Assembly: GCA_905250885.1 (NCBI GenBank)
Contig: CAJNOQ010000009.1
Coordinates: forward strand, 57,172 to 121,171
Direction of reading: 5' to 3'
Origin: Didymodactylos carnosus
Taxonomy: Eukaryota; Rotifera; Eurotatoria; Philodinida; Philodinidae
DNA: 64,000 nt
Below the pieces are notes generated by a model that ran no database searches, was not told the DNA's origin, and worked only from the letters and a program-made list of their open reading frames with translations. This document shows, piece by piece, positions 23,871-37,908 of the stretch. Position 1 is the first letter of the stretch. Each line of letters begins with the position of its first letter. Made by a program: the position numbers and the translations under genes.

Positions 23871-23972
23871 TCTTTCACATTGAATTTCTAAACATTTGCC
23901 TATAAGACGACAAATAATATATTATAATACAACTGAACCGAAAGATTTGCGAATATTATAATAAAAATACAT

Positions 23973-24241
23973 TATTGGAAAAATTTATACAGACACTATC
24001 ACGCTAGTGTTTTGAATTTTTTCCTCTATCGAAGACCTAAAACTAGATTTCTACCAAAACAGATTTAGACACAAGCAAGCTGGAACATTTTGCTACCAGA
24101 AAAGGTAAAGCGTAAAGCTTCATGAAAAATACTGCAAATCAAGCGTCTTAGAGTCCAAATTGGAAATTCTAGTTTTAGGTCTTCGATAGAGGAGAAAATT
24201 AAAACAGGAGTCTGATGGTGTCTGTATAAATTTTTCTAATA
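23973..24241. mobile_element. Foldback MITE, 269 bp, TA-flanked
   Basis: The two arms (about 23973-24053 and 24163-24241) are imperfect inverted repeats of about 80 bp. They begin TATTGGAAAAATTTATACAG on the left and TATTAGAAAAATTTATACAG on the reverse strand of the right. TA at both tips would suit a Tc1/mariner-type target, but the family is not certain. No coding capacity. Confidence 0.75.
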
Positions 24242-27200
24242 CTGTATTGAATTTTGATATCAGCATTAGGCTTACGGTACTATAAACTAAAACAAAACAG
24301 ACAAACGAATAAATTCTATTAGAACATAACACATATTGAATCTAGTCTTAATGATCATATAAAGAATATTAATAATGAATTTTCTATCAATAAGATTTGG
24401 AGAGCGAGCTAGTCATCCTCAAACAGTTTTGAATCCTTTTACCACTATTTAATATAACGAAAGAACATTGATGATCGTAGTATGTGAAATAACTCTACAT
24501 AGAAATCAAATATGAGTGAGAGGCTATAGGCAACGAAAGGAAACAAAGGGGTAGAGTCATTAGTCTCTAAGCCTAATAAATGCATAGAATGTTAATGTTT
24601 TTATAATAGCATTTCTCCAGTGTGTGAAAGAGACCTATGATTGATTGTATGATAAAGTTCAAACAAGAATAATTTGTTCATGCATGCTGTGTTTGTAGAA
24701 ATAACGATAGAATGATGCATCAAAATGTTTTTTTTCTCTTGCGGGATCAAACTGACATTATGTATTAAATGGTAAACTCTTTTTGGTCTCTTTCTCTTTC
24801 CATGAATGGTGAGTTACTAATATCACACACACTGAGACTATATTAGGATAGATTCAAAATGTCGGGGCATTTAAAAATATTGTCGCTGCGGTATTATTAT
24901 TTTGTTGTTACCAATCACCCATAAGCACTCGTTTAACCAGATTTTGAGGAACAACAATCCAACAGAGAGAAAACAAACGCATAATGCCTTAGATTCTCTA
25001 AAAATCTATTAACTAAAGAGCATACTTTTCATAACTGCAGAAGAATTATTGCGATTGATCACTCAGAATAAAAGTGATGTGGTATCTCAGAGATCGTCAT
25101 ATGTTGAGCCGTGATCGGCAAGCTTTTTTGAAGTTTGTCTACAGATCAAGCCACGATCTGAGGATTTATATACGGGTCTGGCATAGTTATTTTTAATTAG
25201 CTGGTCAAAAAGTAGAACTTGTTCAACATCAAAAGTGATAAAAAGACGCCAGCTTTTAATATTTCCTAAGTTCTCATAAGAATCTGTATCCTATCCACTT
25301 GCTCGTCAAAGGCAACAAAGTCTAACCCATATGGAAAGATCGGAAAACTGTACGTTGTTTTTTCAGATCGGTAACCACGAAGTCCTTTTACGAATAGAGT
25401 AGGAATACTCTTTGTGACATGTCCTGAGAGTTACAGAGTTTAATGGTTATTAATCAATGATGCTTATTTATTAACTGCACAGCACAGTAAACAGCTCAAA
25501 TATGCTTTTTCATTGTGAATTCGATATTTTCTTGATTATGTTGTCATTTCTATTTAGTGTCTAGAGTGAAAAGAAATAAAAATAGGATCTTTGTCGAGCA
25601 CATATCTTCACCATAAGATTACCATAATAAATCAAGAAGAAAATCATAGTGAAAAACAGAAGAGAGAAAGAAATTTTCAGCGCCTTAGTTTTACGGAACT
25701 TTCAGTAGTATAGTAATTGTCAATTAACTTATGTACGTTCATTTCGAATAGTCATAGCATGGAAAAGACATTTCGAAGGAGAATATCATCTTTTTCAGCA
25801 ATAACGTGAAGAGCTCGCTCTTGTCGAAGACATGTCACGCTTTCGATGCCTGAGATAAGACTGTTCAACAGAAAAACCTTCACTGCTAATTAATGCACAT
25901 TATTAATTGTCCAAGTAAAACAGAATCGTGTCGAAACTAATTTATATAAAAATTATTGAAATGAAGAGTCAACTGTGATCTCTAAATTTTTCTCTGAAAT
26001 TCGTTGGAGTGCATCAGATATACTAACCCATGTCAACCTAAAGCTAGCTGAAAGAAGACTTATAACGTAAAAAAATGGCTAAAATTCTTTTTTTTAACTA
26101 GTTTTATAATGATTAAGATTCTTGTACACAAGTGTGAAAATCATGATGAACGATTTTAGTTAGCGATAATTGACTAGACAACGTTTAAGGTAGATGTTTT
26201 GTGCAACTTACTCTTATAAATTCCAAAAGATTGCGAAAGATTGAGAGTGCAAGAAAAAGTTTACCATTCTGCATCTCAAAACACAAGGATCGTGAGAGTT
26301 TTAAATTGTCTTACTCTATTGCGATATGACAGTTCTCTATCACGAAATATTTCCCGCTCAAGAAAGATGTATCGTTGTCGAAGAGGAAATATTTCAACGT
26401 ATCAGCTTTAAAAACGATCAGCGCATTTAGTGAACCAGTTATGCATGTGCGGCTTGTCTAAACATGAAAGAGAGTTAAAAACTAAGTAAAATTTTCTTTC
26501 TTAAATTAATAACTTTCTAATAAATTATCATAATTGTTGAAAAGTTTGTAGGTTTTCACTCAAAACTTTTCCGATCAGAAATGTGTTCTTTAAAAAAATA
26601 AAAAAATAATATCTTTTAACTGCAGTCTAGCAAATTCAAGTTGCTCTTCTTTGAACTATATTTAAGCACATGTAAATGAACCTACTTATAAACCAACGTT
26701 TTCCTACGTTTGTATTTCATTTGAGTACGATATTGAGCGTTTTCTACGTAATCTTTGTCGATAGAATTACTACAATGATACGATGAGACCTTTTTCACGA
26801 GTAATATGAATGCTATATTTCTTTCACAACTGTCGAATTTATCCGTATAAACTACCTTATAAAAGCCAATTTTACTGACAAGTAATGAAATATAGTGAAT
26901 AAATTCTGTTATTAACTCCCGCAATATACATAAAAAATGACTAAATGATCGTTAAGAAAACAGCATTACATAAAGTTTTTTATGGAATGGTTTAAAGAGT
27001 ACAGTGAAACAGACTTTTGATCTTAGTGCAAGATATTCACTGTCAACTTGAGCATGTATTCTGCATGAAATGCACTAAGAGTCAAATAGAATCCCACTGA
27101 ATATTTATCTTTTACAGAGCAAGATTCGATATACTAGACAACCTCTAAATTGGAAAATAATATCTTTCCTGGTCGGGAAAGAAAAACTCTTTCCGTCCGA

Positions 27201-30200
27201 ATAATTGACAACGAACTGCATAGTAGTTAAATTTCTTACCTGGTGAGAATATGGTTCCGGTGGGTAATCTCCCCCCTCAATAATTGAAAATAATTTATTT
27301 TCACCAGCCAAATGAAAAAAAAATTTTCAGTCGACCTTCCCCCTTTCTGACATTTTTTTCTGGAAAAGCAGTTAATTTTTAGAAAAATTCTTTAAAATAC
27401 TGTCAATTCTCCAATCCTGAGTGTCTCGGGCCAGTGCTGAATAACACTATACAATTCTGACAACTCGGAGCTCAAATAACTAATTACTTCACTATCAATA
27501 TATCAAATACAGAAATGAATAGAAAATGAACATAGGAATGGTGGAATTTCCAGCTGTGTTTTTCTCATACCTGTCATTCGTTGTATAAATGCTTTAATAT
27601 ATCAAACATGACTTTGTTCTCGAGCAAGTCTATATATGTTCGTTCAAGCATTGACTGTTAATGCGATAATATAAATAATAAAATATCATAACATTAAAAG
27701 TTTTGTGCAGAAAAAGCTTATGTGACAGAGATTGTTCAACTTTATAGCATATTCACTATAGACTAAATGTTCATAGTGTAGTATACTGATATGGAGAAGA
27801 AAAAAAACAAAAACAAAAAGATATTAATTTTAAAAATTTTCAGACATACATTAGAGACTTTAGACGAGTAGAACTGTGGCATAGACTGCCTTTTTTCGTT
27901 TGCATTTGCGAAAAATGTTACATGATTATAAAAACAACAACATCTTCCAAACGTATAATACATCTTATTCATAGAAAAAGTGTTATTATAGTATGAGAAT
28001 TCTCGCAAATGGTTTCTCAAGAAAAATGGTGTCTCTCGAATATACAATGACGGAATTTAAATTCTTTCTTGCTGTTATTCTGACTAAGATAAATTTCAAG
28101 ATTCTCTAACTCTCATCACTTCGAAACGTAGCTTATTGTTAATTAACTCGCATAGATACAAACTGTTTGAATTTTTAGATTTAGTACTGTCGTTCGACTC
28201 TTACGCCGTTTAAAAATTCTCTCGCATAGTATAAAAAACAATTGTTCTATATTTTCTATTGATCTGAAAACACAATATTTAAAGAGATAAGAAAAATATT
28301 TTTGCCTGATTGTAAATATTCACTGCTATTCTTCTCTTTATTTACGTATTCGGCAGCAAGTCATTCATACAAAAATTATATGTACTACTTACCACAAAAC
28401 GACTTTTACAGTGTTTTGAACTGAAATAAACGAAATAATAAAAATGAAAAAATAATTAAAATATTATATTAAAAATTTACCTAACTACTTTTAAACTCGT
28501 CTATTTCCGACTCTATTGTTTTCCGGATCTAGTGTTTTTTTCACCAATTAGTTGTTTCAATTGTCTTTTTCAATAGAGTTTTTGAAAATTGTTGTCAAAA
28601 CTGCGATACAGTAAATACATATGAGAAGAAGATGGCGCGTATTAAAATGCAACACATTACAATATGTTATAGCAGTAAGATATTTTTTTATATAGATGAA
28701 GAGGAAAAGAAAAACTATTAGTAGATAGTCTAATACTTTATAGATATTTATAGATATATAGGAGAAAATAGAGAATAATGCAGAAATAGAATTCTATGTA
28801 AATGCTTACATTTTTTTTCTTTTTGTGATGATGGACACTAAAATAATTGATTCTGAAAATATAAAGTGATCCTATAGTAAAAAAAAAAAAAGTGGTGGTA
28901 AATTCTCAATTAATTGATTTCGGAATAGAATAATGACTGTAATAATTAATTATTAATTATTTATTCAACATAATGTATATTTCAATTATCAACATTCTAT
29001 TTAAACTTCTGTATAAGTTTTCTACAATTTTATTTTTTTCTGAATGTCTCGACTCATAAGGACCATTTGTTCCACTTAATGTCTTAATTTGATCCTATCA
29101 GAAGAGTACACAAAACTATTGGAGCTATATATTATTGATAGATAATCATAAGTTAGAATTTTTATACATTTATAAATTGATTAACATACAAAAAAATACT
29201 GGATCTTTTCTGTTTTTTCTCGTGATAAGACAGAAAAAATAAAATAAAGAAGAATGATGGAAACGATTAACATATGAAAATGATGCACCGTTATTTATAG
29301 GACTGCAAAAAAAAAAAAGAATGGGAAAAAGAACAATAAAAGTTATCTTTTTAGAATGTGGATGTGTTTTTTATCAAGTTTGTTTTTTGTTTCAATAACA
29401 AATTCCTTTATTAGACAATAAAAGTTATAGTATGCATTTTTTTTTCTTCTTCTTTTGAACGATTTTTCATACAATTTTTTTGTTACACAAAAAATAAAGA
29501 ATTCAAACCTTGATAATAAACAGATGATTTCAATGAAAATTTTTGTCTCGATATACTAAAGACGTTTTATCATTTGATTCAAAATCGCATCCATCCTACA
29601 CATCTACGAATTAATTATACATCTTATGAAGTTTTCATCTTTTTTTACAGACAAGGATAAGAGAGCTCTCAAGTTTGTTTTATTATATATTTTTTGTAAT
29701 TCCGGTTACGCTGTGGTAGTCATGACATGAAGTGAAAGTACTGAAGGACATTTCTTGGCTTGAAACCTTTTGCGACTGACAATAACAACTTTTTTTTATA
29801 TTTTGAAAGATCTGTACCTTCGAACAAAAGTGATTGAGATTACAGTATAGAGATAGATTGTAACAAACACAAGTTTCATTACTTTTATCGAAAAATATCT
29901 AGAGACCACATCCGTCTCGTTTAACAGGAGGTTCTAGTGTGTGTGTGTGTGTGTGTGTGATATTATCTATGTTATTGAAAAAAGATTTTGAGATTGACTT
30001 TTGGATAGTCAATAGCAAATTTTTCATGCTTGTGGAATAGATTAATCGTTTTACAAATAATTCTGATTAGAGTAGACTACATTATCTATTTCTAAATATT
30101 ATTTGTTTTTATTTAACGGGTATCGAACGTTTTTCCTACATATCATGTGTGAAAAGTTTGAAAAAAATTTCCGAAAGCGGAATACAATCATTATTTTATT

Positions 30201-32379
30201 CTTTAATATTAAATTTGTAAACATGTGTTGTTTCTCTTTTTTTTCTTTTGTTTTCTATTTTGAACAAAAATGTCAGTAATTGTGATATTCATGCAAATTT
30301 CAAGATAAAAGAAAAAGTTTTATTATTTTTAAAAAAAGTAATTAATATTATCGTTAACAGGCGTGAAATCGAGTTCACTAGACGAAGAAAGAAATGTATA
30401 ACTATAGTACTTGTCAGAGATTCTTTACAAAGATTACATCGTTAGAGTACTTGTGGATATACAGGTGTTTATAACATTACAAGACCCCCAAGGAAACACA
30501 AACAAAATTTCTGACTTTATTAAGTAAGTAATCATGTAGAATCGCTAATAAGCGTATTGATGTTGCAGAGATTTGTACCAATTGCTTTTGTTAAAAAGAT
30601 ACACAAAACACAAATTTATTTGTCATAATGAAAAAATAGTGAGAAAAATATTACGATAAGTAAAAGATTACTGAAAATATTCTAATTTAGTCTAAATGTA
30701 CCCAATATAAATAGGTAACTATTTATGTCTATTTATGTTCGTTTCAACGGTTTCCTCGAAGTTTATCTTTTATGGCTAATTGGCTGAAAAATTTAACTTT
30801 TTAATACATAGAAACGTTAATTTTCAAGAAAAATCTATTGACTGGATAGTTGAAAAAAGCACTTTCTATTACTATAACAGGACTTTTTGAAGATATCAAA
30901 TGAATAGATGACATCTTGAAGTGAATACAACGGTAGTAACATAATTTCATTAAGTTTCTAACATTTGAAAACAAAGATCTATCTCTTTTTGTTTGGTTTT
31001 GTGTAGAAACTGAATATTATTCAAATAAAGACTGTAATATTTAGCAACAGTCACATTTCGTTGCATAGATTTTACTTGTCAAACGACTCAGGGTAAGATT
31101 TAGATTTTAGTACTATCAGCAAAAAAACAAGAAAATATTTTTATTTTGATTAATTTAATGCATTCATTGTTCAAAATGCATTTCATTGTCTATTTAGCAT
31201 AAATATTACTTATTTTAAAATGCCTTTTCCATAACTCGTGCACTATCCCTGCTATTTAATGAGTATGAATGTTCATGAGTAGCGAGGTGAAAGAGAGAGA
31301 AAAAAATGAAACATATATTTTATATTAGACCAAAAACTATTTATTCACATTTAACTCCACAATGATACCACTTACAGAATGACGCTCAAAAAAAAGACAC
31401 TCCGTCTCCTTATTATAAACTTTTCTTATAAACATTTCTAAGAGTGTCAGTTTATAGAGTATGAACAAATTCTCAGAATAAAATGAAAATTATTATAATT
31501 CTGAAAAAAAAACACCGTATTGATTCATTTTAATGATTTGTATTGTAGAGACTCGACTCCAGTTTTACTGTCATAGTCTAATAGTCGTCACGAATGTCAT
31601 ACTTTTAATTTCTATCAAAAATTACCTATAAAAAAACTGTTTCATCAAAACTGAAATTGATCATGTGAAAATGCTTTCTTGTTAGGCATTTCAGGTAGTT
31701 CCAGTTCCTGTATCTATGCATCTAATGTAATTTTCTTCAAAGACAAGTTGCATATATCTTTTCGCAAAATGTCGTCACTAAATAACGGTTTTGTTTAATG
31801 AATCGTTCATCAAAGAAAATCGCAGATAGAAAGAATTAATATTTTAATTTAAAAACTAGATTTTTTTCACAAATTTCTTATTTCCGATACAATACATTCG
31901 ATCTCAATGAAACTTCCAACAAACTAAATATCATCACGTACACGGTGATAAAAGTTTCAATCCAAAATGTTGGATCGTTCAAGAGTTAATTATAAGTGTC
32001 TCAAGGTGAAAAATGTATATTTGAACAAAAATCCAAACAAGTTTTTCAAGCACGATATTTGACTGAGAAAAATTTTAGTTTAAGACACCGATGGTGGGTT
32101 TTTCCATTGGAAAGACCAAAGTTTAAACCTCAGAAAACAAATTTCTTATGATTGAGTTTGAGCGAGAAAAACTTTTAAATACCAGATGTTAAAAAGACTA
32201 GCTCCAGAAGCTGTATTGTACGTCACTACGTAGTGAGAATGGTGTCAGACGGGTGAACCAAGGCACTAAGATATAAATAACTTGGCCAAGGCTATTACAT
32301 GATTTTGCTAGCGCCGAGGTTCGAACACAGTACGTTTGAAGTACGTGACGAACAAAATAATCGTCTAGCCATAACGGAG
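24242..32379. other. Long gene-free stretch
   Basis: About 8 kb of AT-rich sequence. I checked both strands for conserved motifs and splice-linked exons and found none. It includes a TG microsatellite at 29937-29959 and many homopolymer runs. A few open frames (26682-26924, 27105-27311, 27763-28047, 30248-30445) show no family signature. Some parts, such as 31900-32220, have the look of old non-coding transposon sequence but I cannot define ends. Confidence 0.45.
29937..29959. repeat. TG microsatellite
   Basis: Eleven or so GT units in an otherwise unremarkable AT-rich stretch. Confidence 0.9.
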
Positions 32380-33250
32380 TTAAGGGCCCCCCCTCAAAAA
32401 TGGTGATTTTCGGTCAAAAAATCGGTTTTGAGATACGCACATGGAAAGGTAGCCTGAAGTGTCTACTTCCAGAATCTCTATTGCTTTTGGTTACAAAACT
32501 GGTTTTTCGGGGATTTTGAGCAAGTTTTCTAAGAGCCTCGAAAAACTGGGTCTTCAGATAATAGTTTTTTCCTGGATACTTATGCAATTAAAATTTTTCT
32601 GAACACGTAGCTTTGTAGAGCAAACGTTTCTGATCAAAATAAGACCTTGCACAACTTTGTTTGACCTTGTATCAAAACGCTACAGGCATTTTCCTAGAAG
32701 TCTTAAAATCGAGTATTTCATACAGCGGTTAATACAGCATTTTCTTTATATAAGAGTTACACCTGAAGTGCGTCGCAAGATTTTTAATAGCGGTTTGTCG
32801 TGGAGAGTTCATTCTTTTTTTTGTTTAAAAGAGGCAAAGAAACTATATGGACTGACCGGCATCGATTTTTGACTTAGGTCTTGGTTTTTTATCAAACTGA
32901 GGACTTTAGAAAATCCGGAAGGATTTTTCGGGTTTTGGTGGTTGTTGGTTGCCTGGAAAATCAATAAAGACTTAATTGAAAAATCGACGCCGGTTTGTCC
33001 ATGTAGTTAGGTGTCTAGGTTAAAATAAAACAAACCCGAACTCTCCAGCTTGAAGTATATCAGAGTCCTTCAGACGCACTTCAGAGTCCTTTTTGGACCT
33101 TGATCCCTGGAAAACTCCTAAATCGTAAAACTTGGAGACAAAAAACAATTTTTATTCCGGTAACTCATTGTGCCGAACATTTATGGAAAGTTTCGTCAAG
33201 ATCGGATGTACGGTGTCGGAGATAATTTCTGAGGGGGGAGGAGTCCTTAA
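32380..33250. mobile_element. DNA-transposon-like element with TTAA ends, about 870 bp
   Basis: The left end reads TTAA then GGGCCCCCCCTCAAAAAT. The right end, reversed, reads TTAA then GGACTCCTCCCCCCTCAGAA. The ends are therefore imperfect inverted repeats flanked by TTAA (32380-32383 and 33247-33250). TTAA targets are typical of piggyBac and Kolobok; TTA/TAA would suit PIF/Harbinger. No transposase is recognisable; the frame at 32657-32872 has no known domain. Confidence 0.6.
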
Positions 33251-33282
33251 TTAGACTTAGTTGATTATTTTCTAGTACTGAT

Positions 33283-33712
33283 TAGGTATGCACCGGTATC
33301 GGTATTCATACCGAAATACCGATACAGAAAATACCAATACCGACAATACCGAACTTCGGTATATACCGATACCGAAAATATCGACTTTTTTTGACTTGGA
33401 ATTTTTTGGATTTTTTCATTTGAAATGAGGTATTTTAGCATCCTGGACAAGCAGAACGCATAAACAACACTCAGCTATGTATTTTGAGCATGTGCAGATA
33501 GAAAGAAAAGAAAAACTTTGGCTTTAGAAAGCAAAGAAAGCTCTTGTTTTCCGTCCCTGATTCATTCTGGGTGTCCAGGGCGCTAAAACATCTCATTTCA
33601 AATGAAAAAAATCCAAAAAATTCTAAGTGAAAAAAGTCGGTATTTTCGGTATCGGTATATACCGAAGTTCGATATTTTCGGTATTCGGTATACCGATACC
33701 GGTGCATATCTA
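33283..33712. mobile_element. Non-autonomous hAT-like foldback element, 430 bp, 8-bp TSD
   Basis: Ends are TAGGTATGCACCGGTATCGG (left) and, reversed, TAGATATGCACCGGTATCGG (right). They are flanked by identical 8-bp GTACTGAT at 33275-33282 and 33713-33720. The inverted arms extend about 150 bp inward through runs of GGTAT/ATACC and an ATTTCAAATG-type palindromic part, so nearly the whole element folds back. 8-bp duplication and TAG ends indicate hAT. No coding capacity. Confidence 0.9.
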
Positions 33713-33720
33713 GTACTGAT

Positions 33721-34844
33721 CGAATTTTGATATAAGCATTATTCTGTCAGAATACAAGCGGAAAAATATTCCAGTATAGTAGTAGTACTACGCTTTACTT
33801 ACATTGTTTGAGCCTTGAATAAACAGATTTTCTCGATGTTTAATCTTTCTGATGTAAAATAGTGCTTTTTATCAAAATTGGGTTTTATATATGTTTTCTC
33901 TACTACCAAAGAATTATCTGGAGATTTTCGAAAGTAGAAGGATTGATAAAGTTTTATACTAACTACATTCTCATGTATTTGGCTTTCAAACCAGCTTCTT
34001 TCTTCAGACTGTAGACTAGTGGAAAAATAAAAGCAAAACTACGTTAACCACAAACGTTGTTTTCTATGCTTTCTGAAGTTCAAACTGTCGTCTTGCCAAT
34101 GGAAAAATAATAAATTTTTCAGCACATCGGGACACATGTAGAGAGAATGCTCGACATTTGTCTGCAGCCGTCTACCTATTACTAGTGACGGAAACAACAG
34201 ACGAATGCTGACAGCATATTGACCTATTGATCAGAAATGAAGCTTCTCTATGTTTCAGGGTGCGGCGATCAAATTCTGTGACTTTCTATAAAAATCACCA
34301 CCTGTTTCAGCCGATCTATTTGATTCTGACCACAATCTCATATGTATCGACATGTAAGAGATTTTGTTCCAATCAAAAAATGCAATGATACAATACTTCT
34401 TCTCATAGTAACACTCAATATTTACTTTTCGTTACTTTGATAACAAACGGCAACTATCGGAAAAAACGATTCTATCTCTCTAATTGTTGCTGAAAGGGAC
34501 AGAAATCTACAATTATGTCGCTGTACTGTCGTTCTTTCTTCTTGTGTTACTCTGGTAACCCTGTTTCAGTAAATTCTAGGTTTATTCTCTCGCCGAATCA
34601 AAAAAAGCCGCTTCAACTTAACGACAATTGTTTTGAATTTAATAGATTCTTCCTTCCTTTCATCTAATTTGATATCGTAAAAGTCACAATCACATCTTCA
34701 TTTCAACTGACACAAACTTTCCTCAAACACGCACAACATGATTATCTTTTCCAAAATCCTTGATTATTCTTACTATATTTAACTGCTTCCATCGATGATT
34801 AGATTTGTTTTATACTTCATTATTTTTGCAATCAAAATTTGAAA
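33721..34844. other. Upstream region of RING-H2 gene
   Basis: No gene or defined repeat seen between the hAT-like element and the start codon at 34845. Confidence 0.45.
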
Positions 34845-36631
34845 ATGAGTATGGTGAACAATGTCGATGAATCGAGTTCAGGAAACGAAATTTCACATAT
34901 AGATGAACATGATAACAGTAGAGTTGTTCTAATAGAAGACAATAATAGCTCAACATCAATTTACGCTGATTTATCAAGAGATTTACGCCGTTCCTCTTAC
35001 TCTCGTCGAACAATGTCTCGACAACAAGTTCGTTCAGCACCCTATTCGAGACGGCAACGTCAGAATTCACCAATGCACAATTTAAATCCTGTCACGGCTT
35101 CTCAGGCTGTTAGTAATTTATTTCGTACCTCATCATCATCCATACCGATAGTACTGCCTGAAGCGATAGTAGATGATGAAAGTTTTATTGATTCATTTAT
35201 AAGTACAGAACCTGTTCAGCCACTGTTTGATTTAATTGATACCCAATATCGGTATGAAAATATGTTGAATAATAGTAACCAGCATATGTTCGATTATAAT
35301 TACACATTACAAACATCTTCACCAAGTGGACAACATAGAACAACATCAACCTTCGAACAACCATCGAATTTAACTCCAATCAATTTAAGTACTTCGAGAA
35401 CACAAGGTTTTTATTATTTCTCTTCTTCTCAATTCGATCTTGCTCCGAAGCTCTCTCTGATAATGAGTATTTTTTTTCCTATTAGATAATCAGTTAGAAT
35501 CGAGATTTTATTTGAATCATGTATTTCATTCTGATGTCAACAACGGTGGAAATTCAGTTGATACATTATCAACAGTTGATTTCAATAACCAGTCTCTAGA
35601 ATTACTTGAAACACCAACGGGCACATTAGATTTTGAGCAAGATTTCGCTCAAGATTCGTATTATTCGTATCTTTCAACTCATCCACCATTGCTTCTTGCT
35701 AGTCCAACAACAACACCAGAAAATGCGGATACAACTACAGATGATCAATCAACAGCACGATCGTTCAGATCACGTTATCGACCAAATAATCCAACACGTG
35801 TATTATCTCCTAGTATAATAAATAGTCAAACAGCGTCACCACAACTATATGAAACATCTCAAACTCATGTACATACATCAGTGAGTCATCCAACATCATT
35901 AACAACACCATTGGACGAACTAATCGACGAAGATCCTGATGATAATTTGAGTGTGGAAATTATTTTTGAAACAGTTGTTGCACAACAAGAATCATTAGTT
36001 AATAACAGTCATACTATTGCGAATAATCAGTCAGCGTTTGTAACGCCACCACCAAGACCCCCATCAGCAACAACAAATCGAAGAAGACAAAGACCAGCCA
36101 TAATACCAACGACAATTCTGACCAATCGAGGTCTTCGACTTTCGGATATACTATCGATACCAGTGAAATTATACAATACAATTAAAACGACACAAATAGA
36201 TAATGTAATATCTGCACAATGTTATATTTGTAAGTCTAATTAACTATTCTCAACATTCTGTTTTTACTCCTATCATTACACTTGTCCTAGGTTTATCAGA
36301 GTTTGATTTTGACAGTCCCGTTAAGATAATAAACTGTAATCACATGTTTCACTCGCAATGCATTAACGAATGGCTAAGAACACATTCGATATGTGCGTAC
36401 TGTCGGTCCCCAGTTCAAGTTGAACTATTAAGAGCAACAGCACCAATAATCAATTCCACAACGCCACGACGAAGACGTCAAAGAACAAGAAGAAGTACGA
36501 ACATACCAACGTCATCAACAAATAATCGATCAACAACGGAACAAACTGTTGTACCACCATCGATGTCAAACAATTTAACTGCTGTTACAAATTCATCCAC
36601 AAACGAAACCTTACGTCCTCAAGCTATGTAG
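34845..36631 (+). CDS. RING-H2 finger E3 ubiquitin ligase
   Basis: Three exons, 34845-35406, 35486-36229 and 36291-36631, encode 548 residues in continuous phase. The first 430 residues are low in complexity, rich in Ser, Thr, Gln and Asn, and probably disordered. A RING-H2 domain lies at about residues 433-473: Cys433 and Cys436 (CYIC, the second Cys split by intron 2), Cys451, His453, His456, Cys459, Cys470 and Cys473. All eight zinc ligands of the C3H2C3 pattern are present, as is the Trp (EWL) used for E2 contact. A basic RRRRQR-type patch follows. No membrane segment or signal peptide is visible, so a cytosolic or nuclear ligase is inferred. Specific orthology cannot be assigned. Possible polyadenylation signal at 36683. 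The upstream in-frame TTG at 34839 is not needed as start. Confidence 0.9.
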
Positions 36632-37661
36632 TTCTTTTGTTTCTGCGAATATTTTTGTTAACCTTCTTAACTTTTGTCTTTGAATAAATCACGTTTTTAT
36701 AAAAGATTTAGTTTTATAACTTATCACACTTTTCACAAAAATCCAGAGATATTTACTATATTGGCTTTGTCTCATGAATTTATTCCTCCCATTGGAAGAA
36801 AAACAAAAAACATCCATCTGAATAGTATTTCAGAAATAATTTATATGTACGCAAAATTAATAAGCGAACGTCTGGCTGTCCTACCGTATCAAATACTGTA
36901 GCCTTCTTGTAATAGAAACCTTACCTTGAATGCACTAAAATCGTTTTAAAACATTCAATATTGAACAAGTTCTGTTATTCGTCGTTAGTCAGTGAGTGGT
37001 TTATTTTTGGAACGAGTAACAAACAAGCCTCTTATAGAACCCATTCATTTGAAAAATAACAAATTTACAATCATACTACTTTTCAAGTCCATGTCAATGA
37101 CTCTGTAAGGTATGTTGTTTGTATGCTATTCACATGTTACTACATACATATAATACATTATTTTATTCACATGTTCTTCTCTTTAGTCCTTGATAGTACA
37201 ATATTGGTACCGACTAAAAGATATAAATCAATATCATCATTTTGTTGACTTAATTGTTCATAATAAATGATAAAGTACATCATATATACGTTACCCTTCT
37301 TTTTCATCACTAGTAAAACTAATGAAAAACAACAACAGATATGTTTAACGAACAAGTTAATCGAACAACAATAAACCACTTTCGTTCAAATTCCAGAGTA
37401 TACAAACTAAAACTTTTTCAATTAGTATCGACTCTAGTTATAACAACATTCTATCTAATCAAATTTTTTATCATTTTCACTTAAAATTCTGATAGTGCTA
37501 ATCTCTTCCTATTTTAATGGATATCATTTACAGATGAAATAATGCCTTCTACAACTACCTCATGAGATGCAAATGAACACGCGATAATTCAAGCATACAT
37601 AAACGAGGAATAGTCAGCGAATTAGACGAGTTAAAAAGTGACAGAAGCTTTGCTATCTAAG

Positions 37662-37769
37662 GAATAGTAAAACATGAAGACATCCTCAGACAACCAAAAA
37701 CAGCTGTACGTTCAGTTGTATGAGAGTATCTGTGTAGCTGTCTGAGAGTGGCTTCATGTTTTACTATTA
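37662..37769. repeat. Imperfect inverted repeat, about 30-bp arms
   Basis: The left arm contains AATAGTAAAACATGAAG and CTCAGACA. The right arm contains TGTCTGAGA and CTTCATGTTTTACTATT. It lies immediately before the stronger hairpin at 37784, so the two may be parts of one small foldback element. Confidence 0.7.
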
Positions 37770-37783
37770 CTCTTTTCAGAAAA

Positions 37784-37908
37784 GAATTTAAGTAAAATGA
37801 TTTTACATACAAATAGCGAGCTTTCGACACTATCACAGTATCATCATATGATACTGTGATAGTGTCGAAAGCTCGCTATTTATATGTAAAATGATTTTAC
37901 TTAAATTC
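37784..37908. repeat. Near-perfect hairpin, 61-bp arms
   Basis: Arms 37784-37844 and 37848-37908 are reverse complements with about two mismatches and a 3-base centre. This could form a very stable stem. It could be a young foldback element or an inverted-duplication artefact; no target duplication was evident. Confidence 0.85.

Noticed and set aside
27105-27311. 68-residue minus-strand frame with a more protein-like composition
   Set aside because: No known motif, no splice partners that I could join, and located in a repeat-like stretch with C and A tracts.
32283-32326. tRNA- or SINE-like internal promoter (TGGCCAAGGCT ... GGTTCGAAC)
   Set aside because: The B-box-like string is good, but A-box spacing is too short and no cloverleaf stems pair up. 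I cannot support a tRNA gene or a SINE from this alone.
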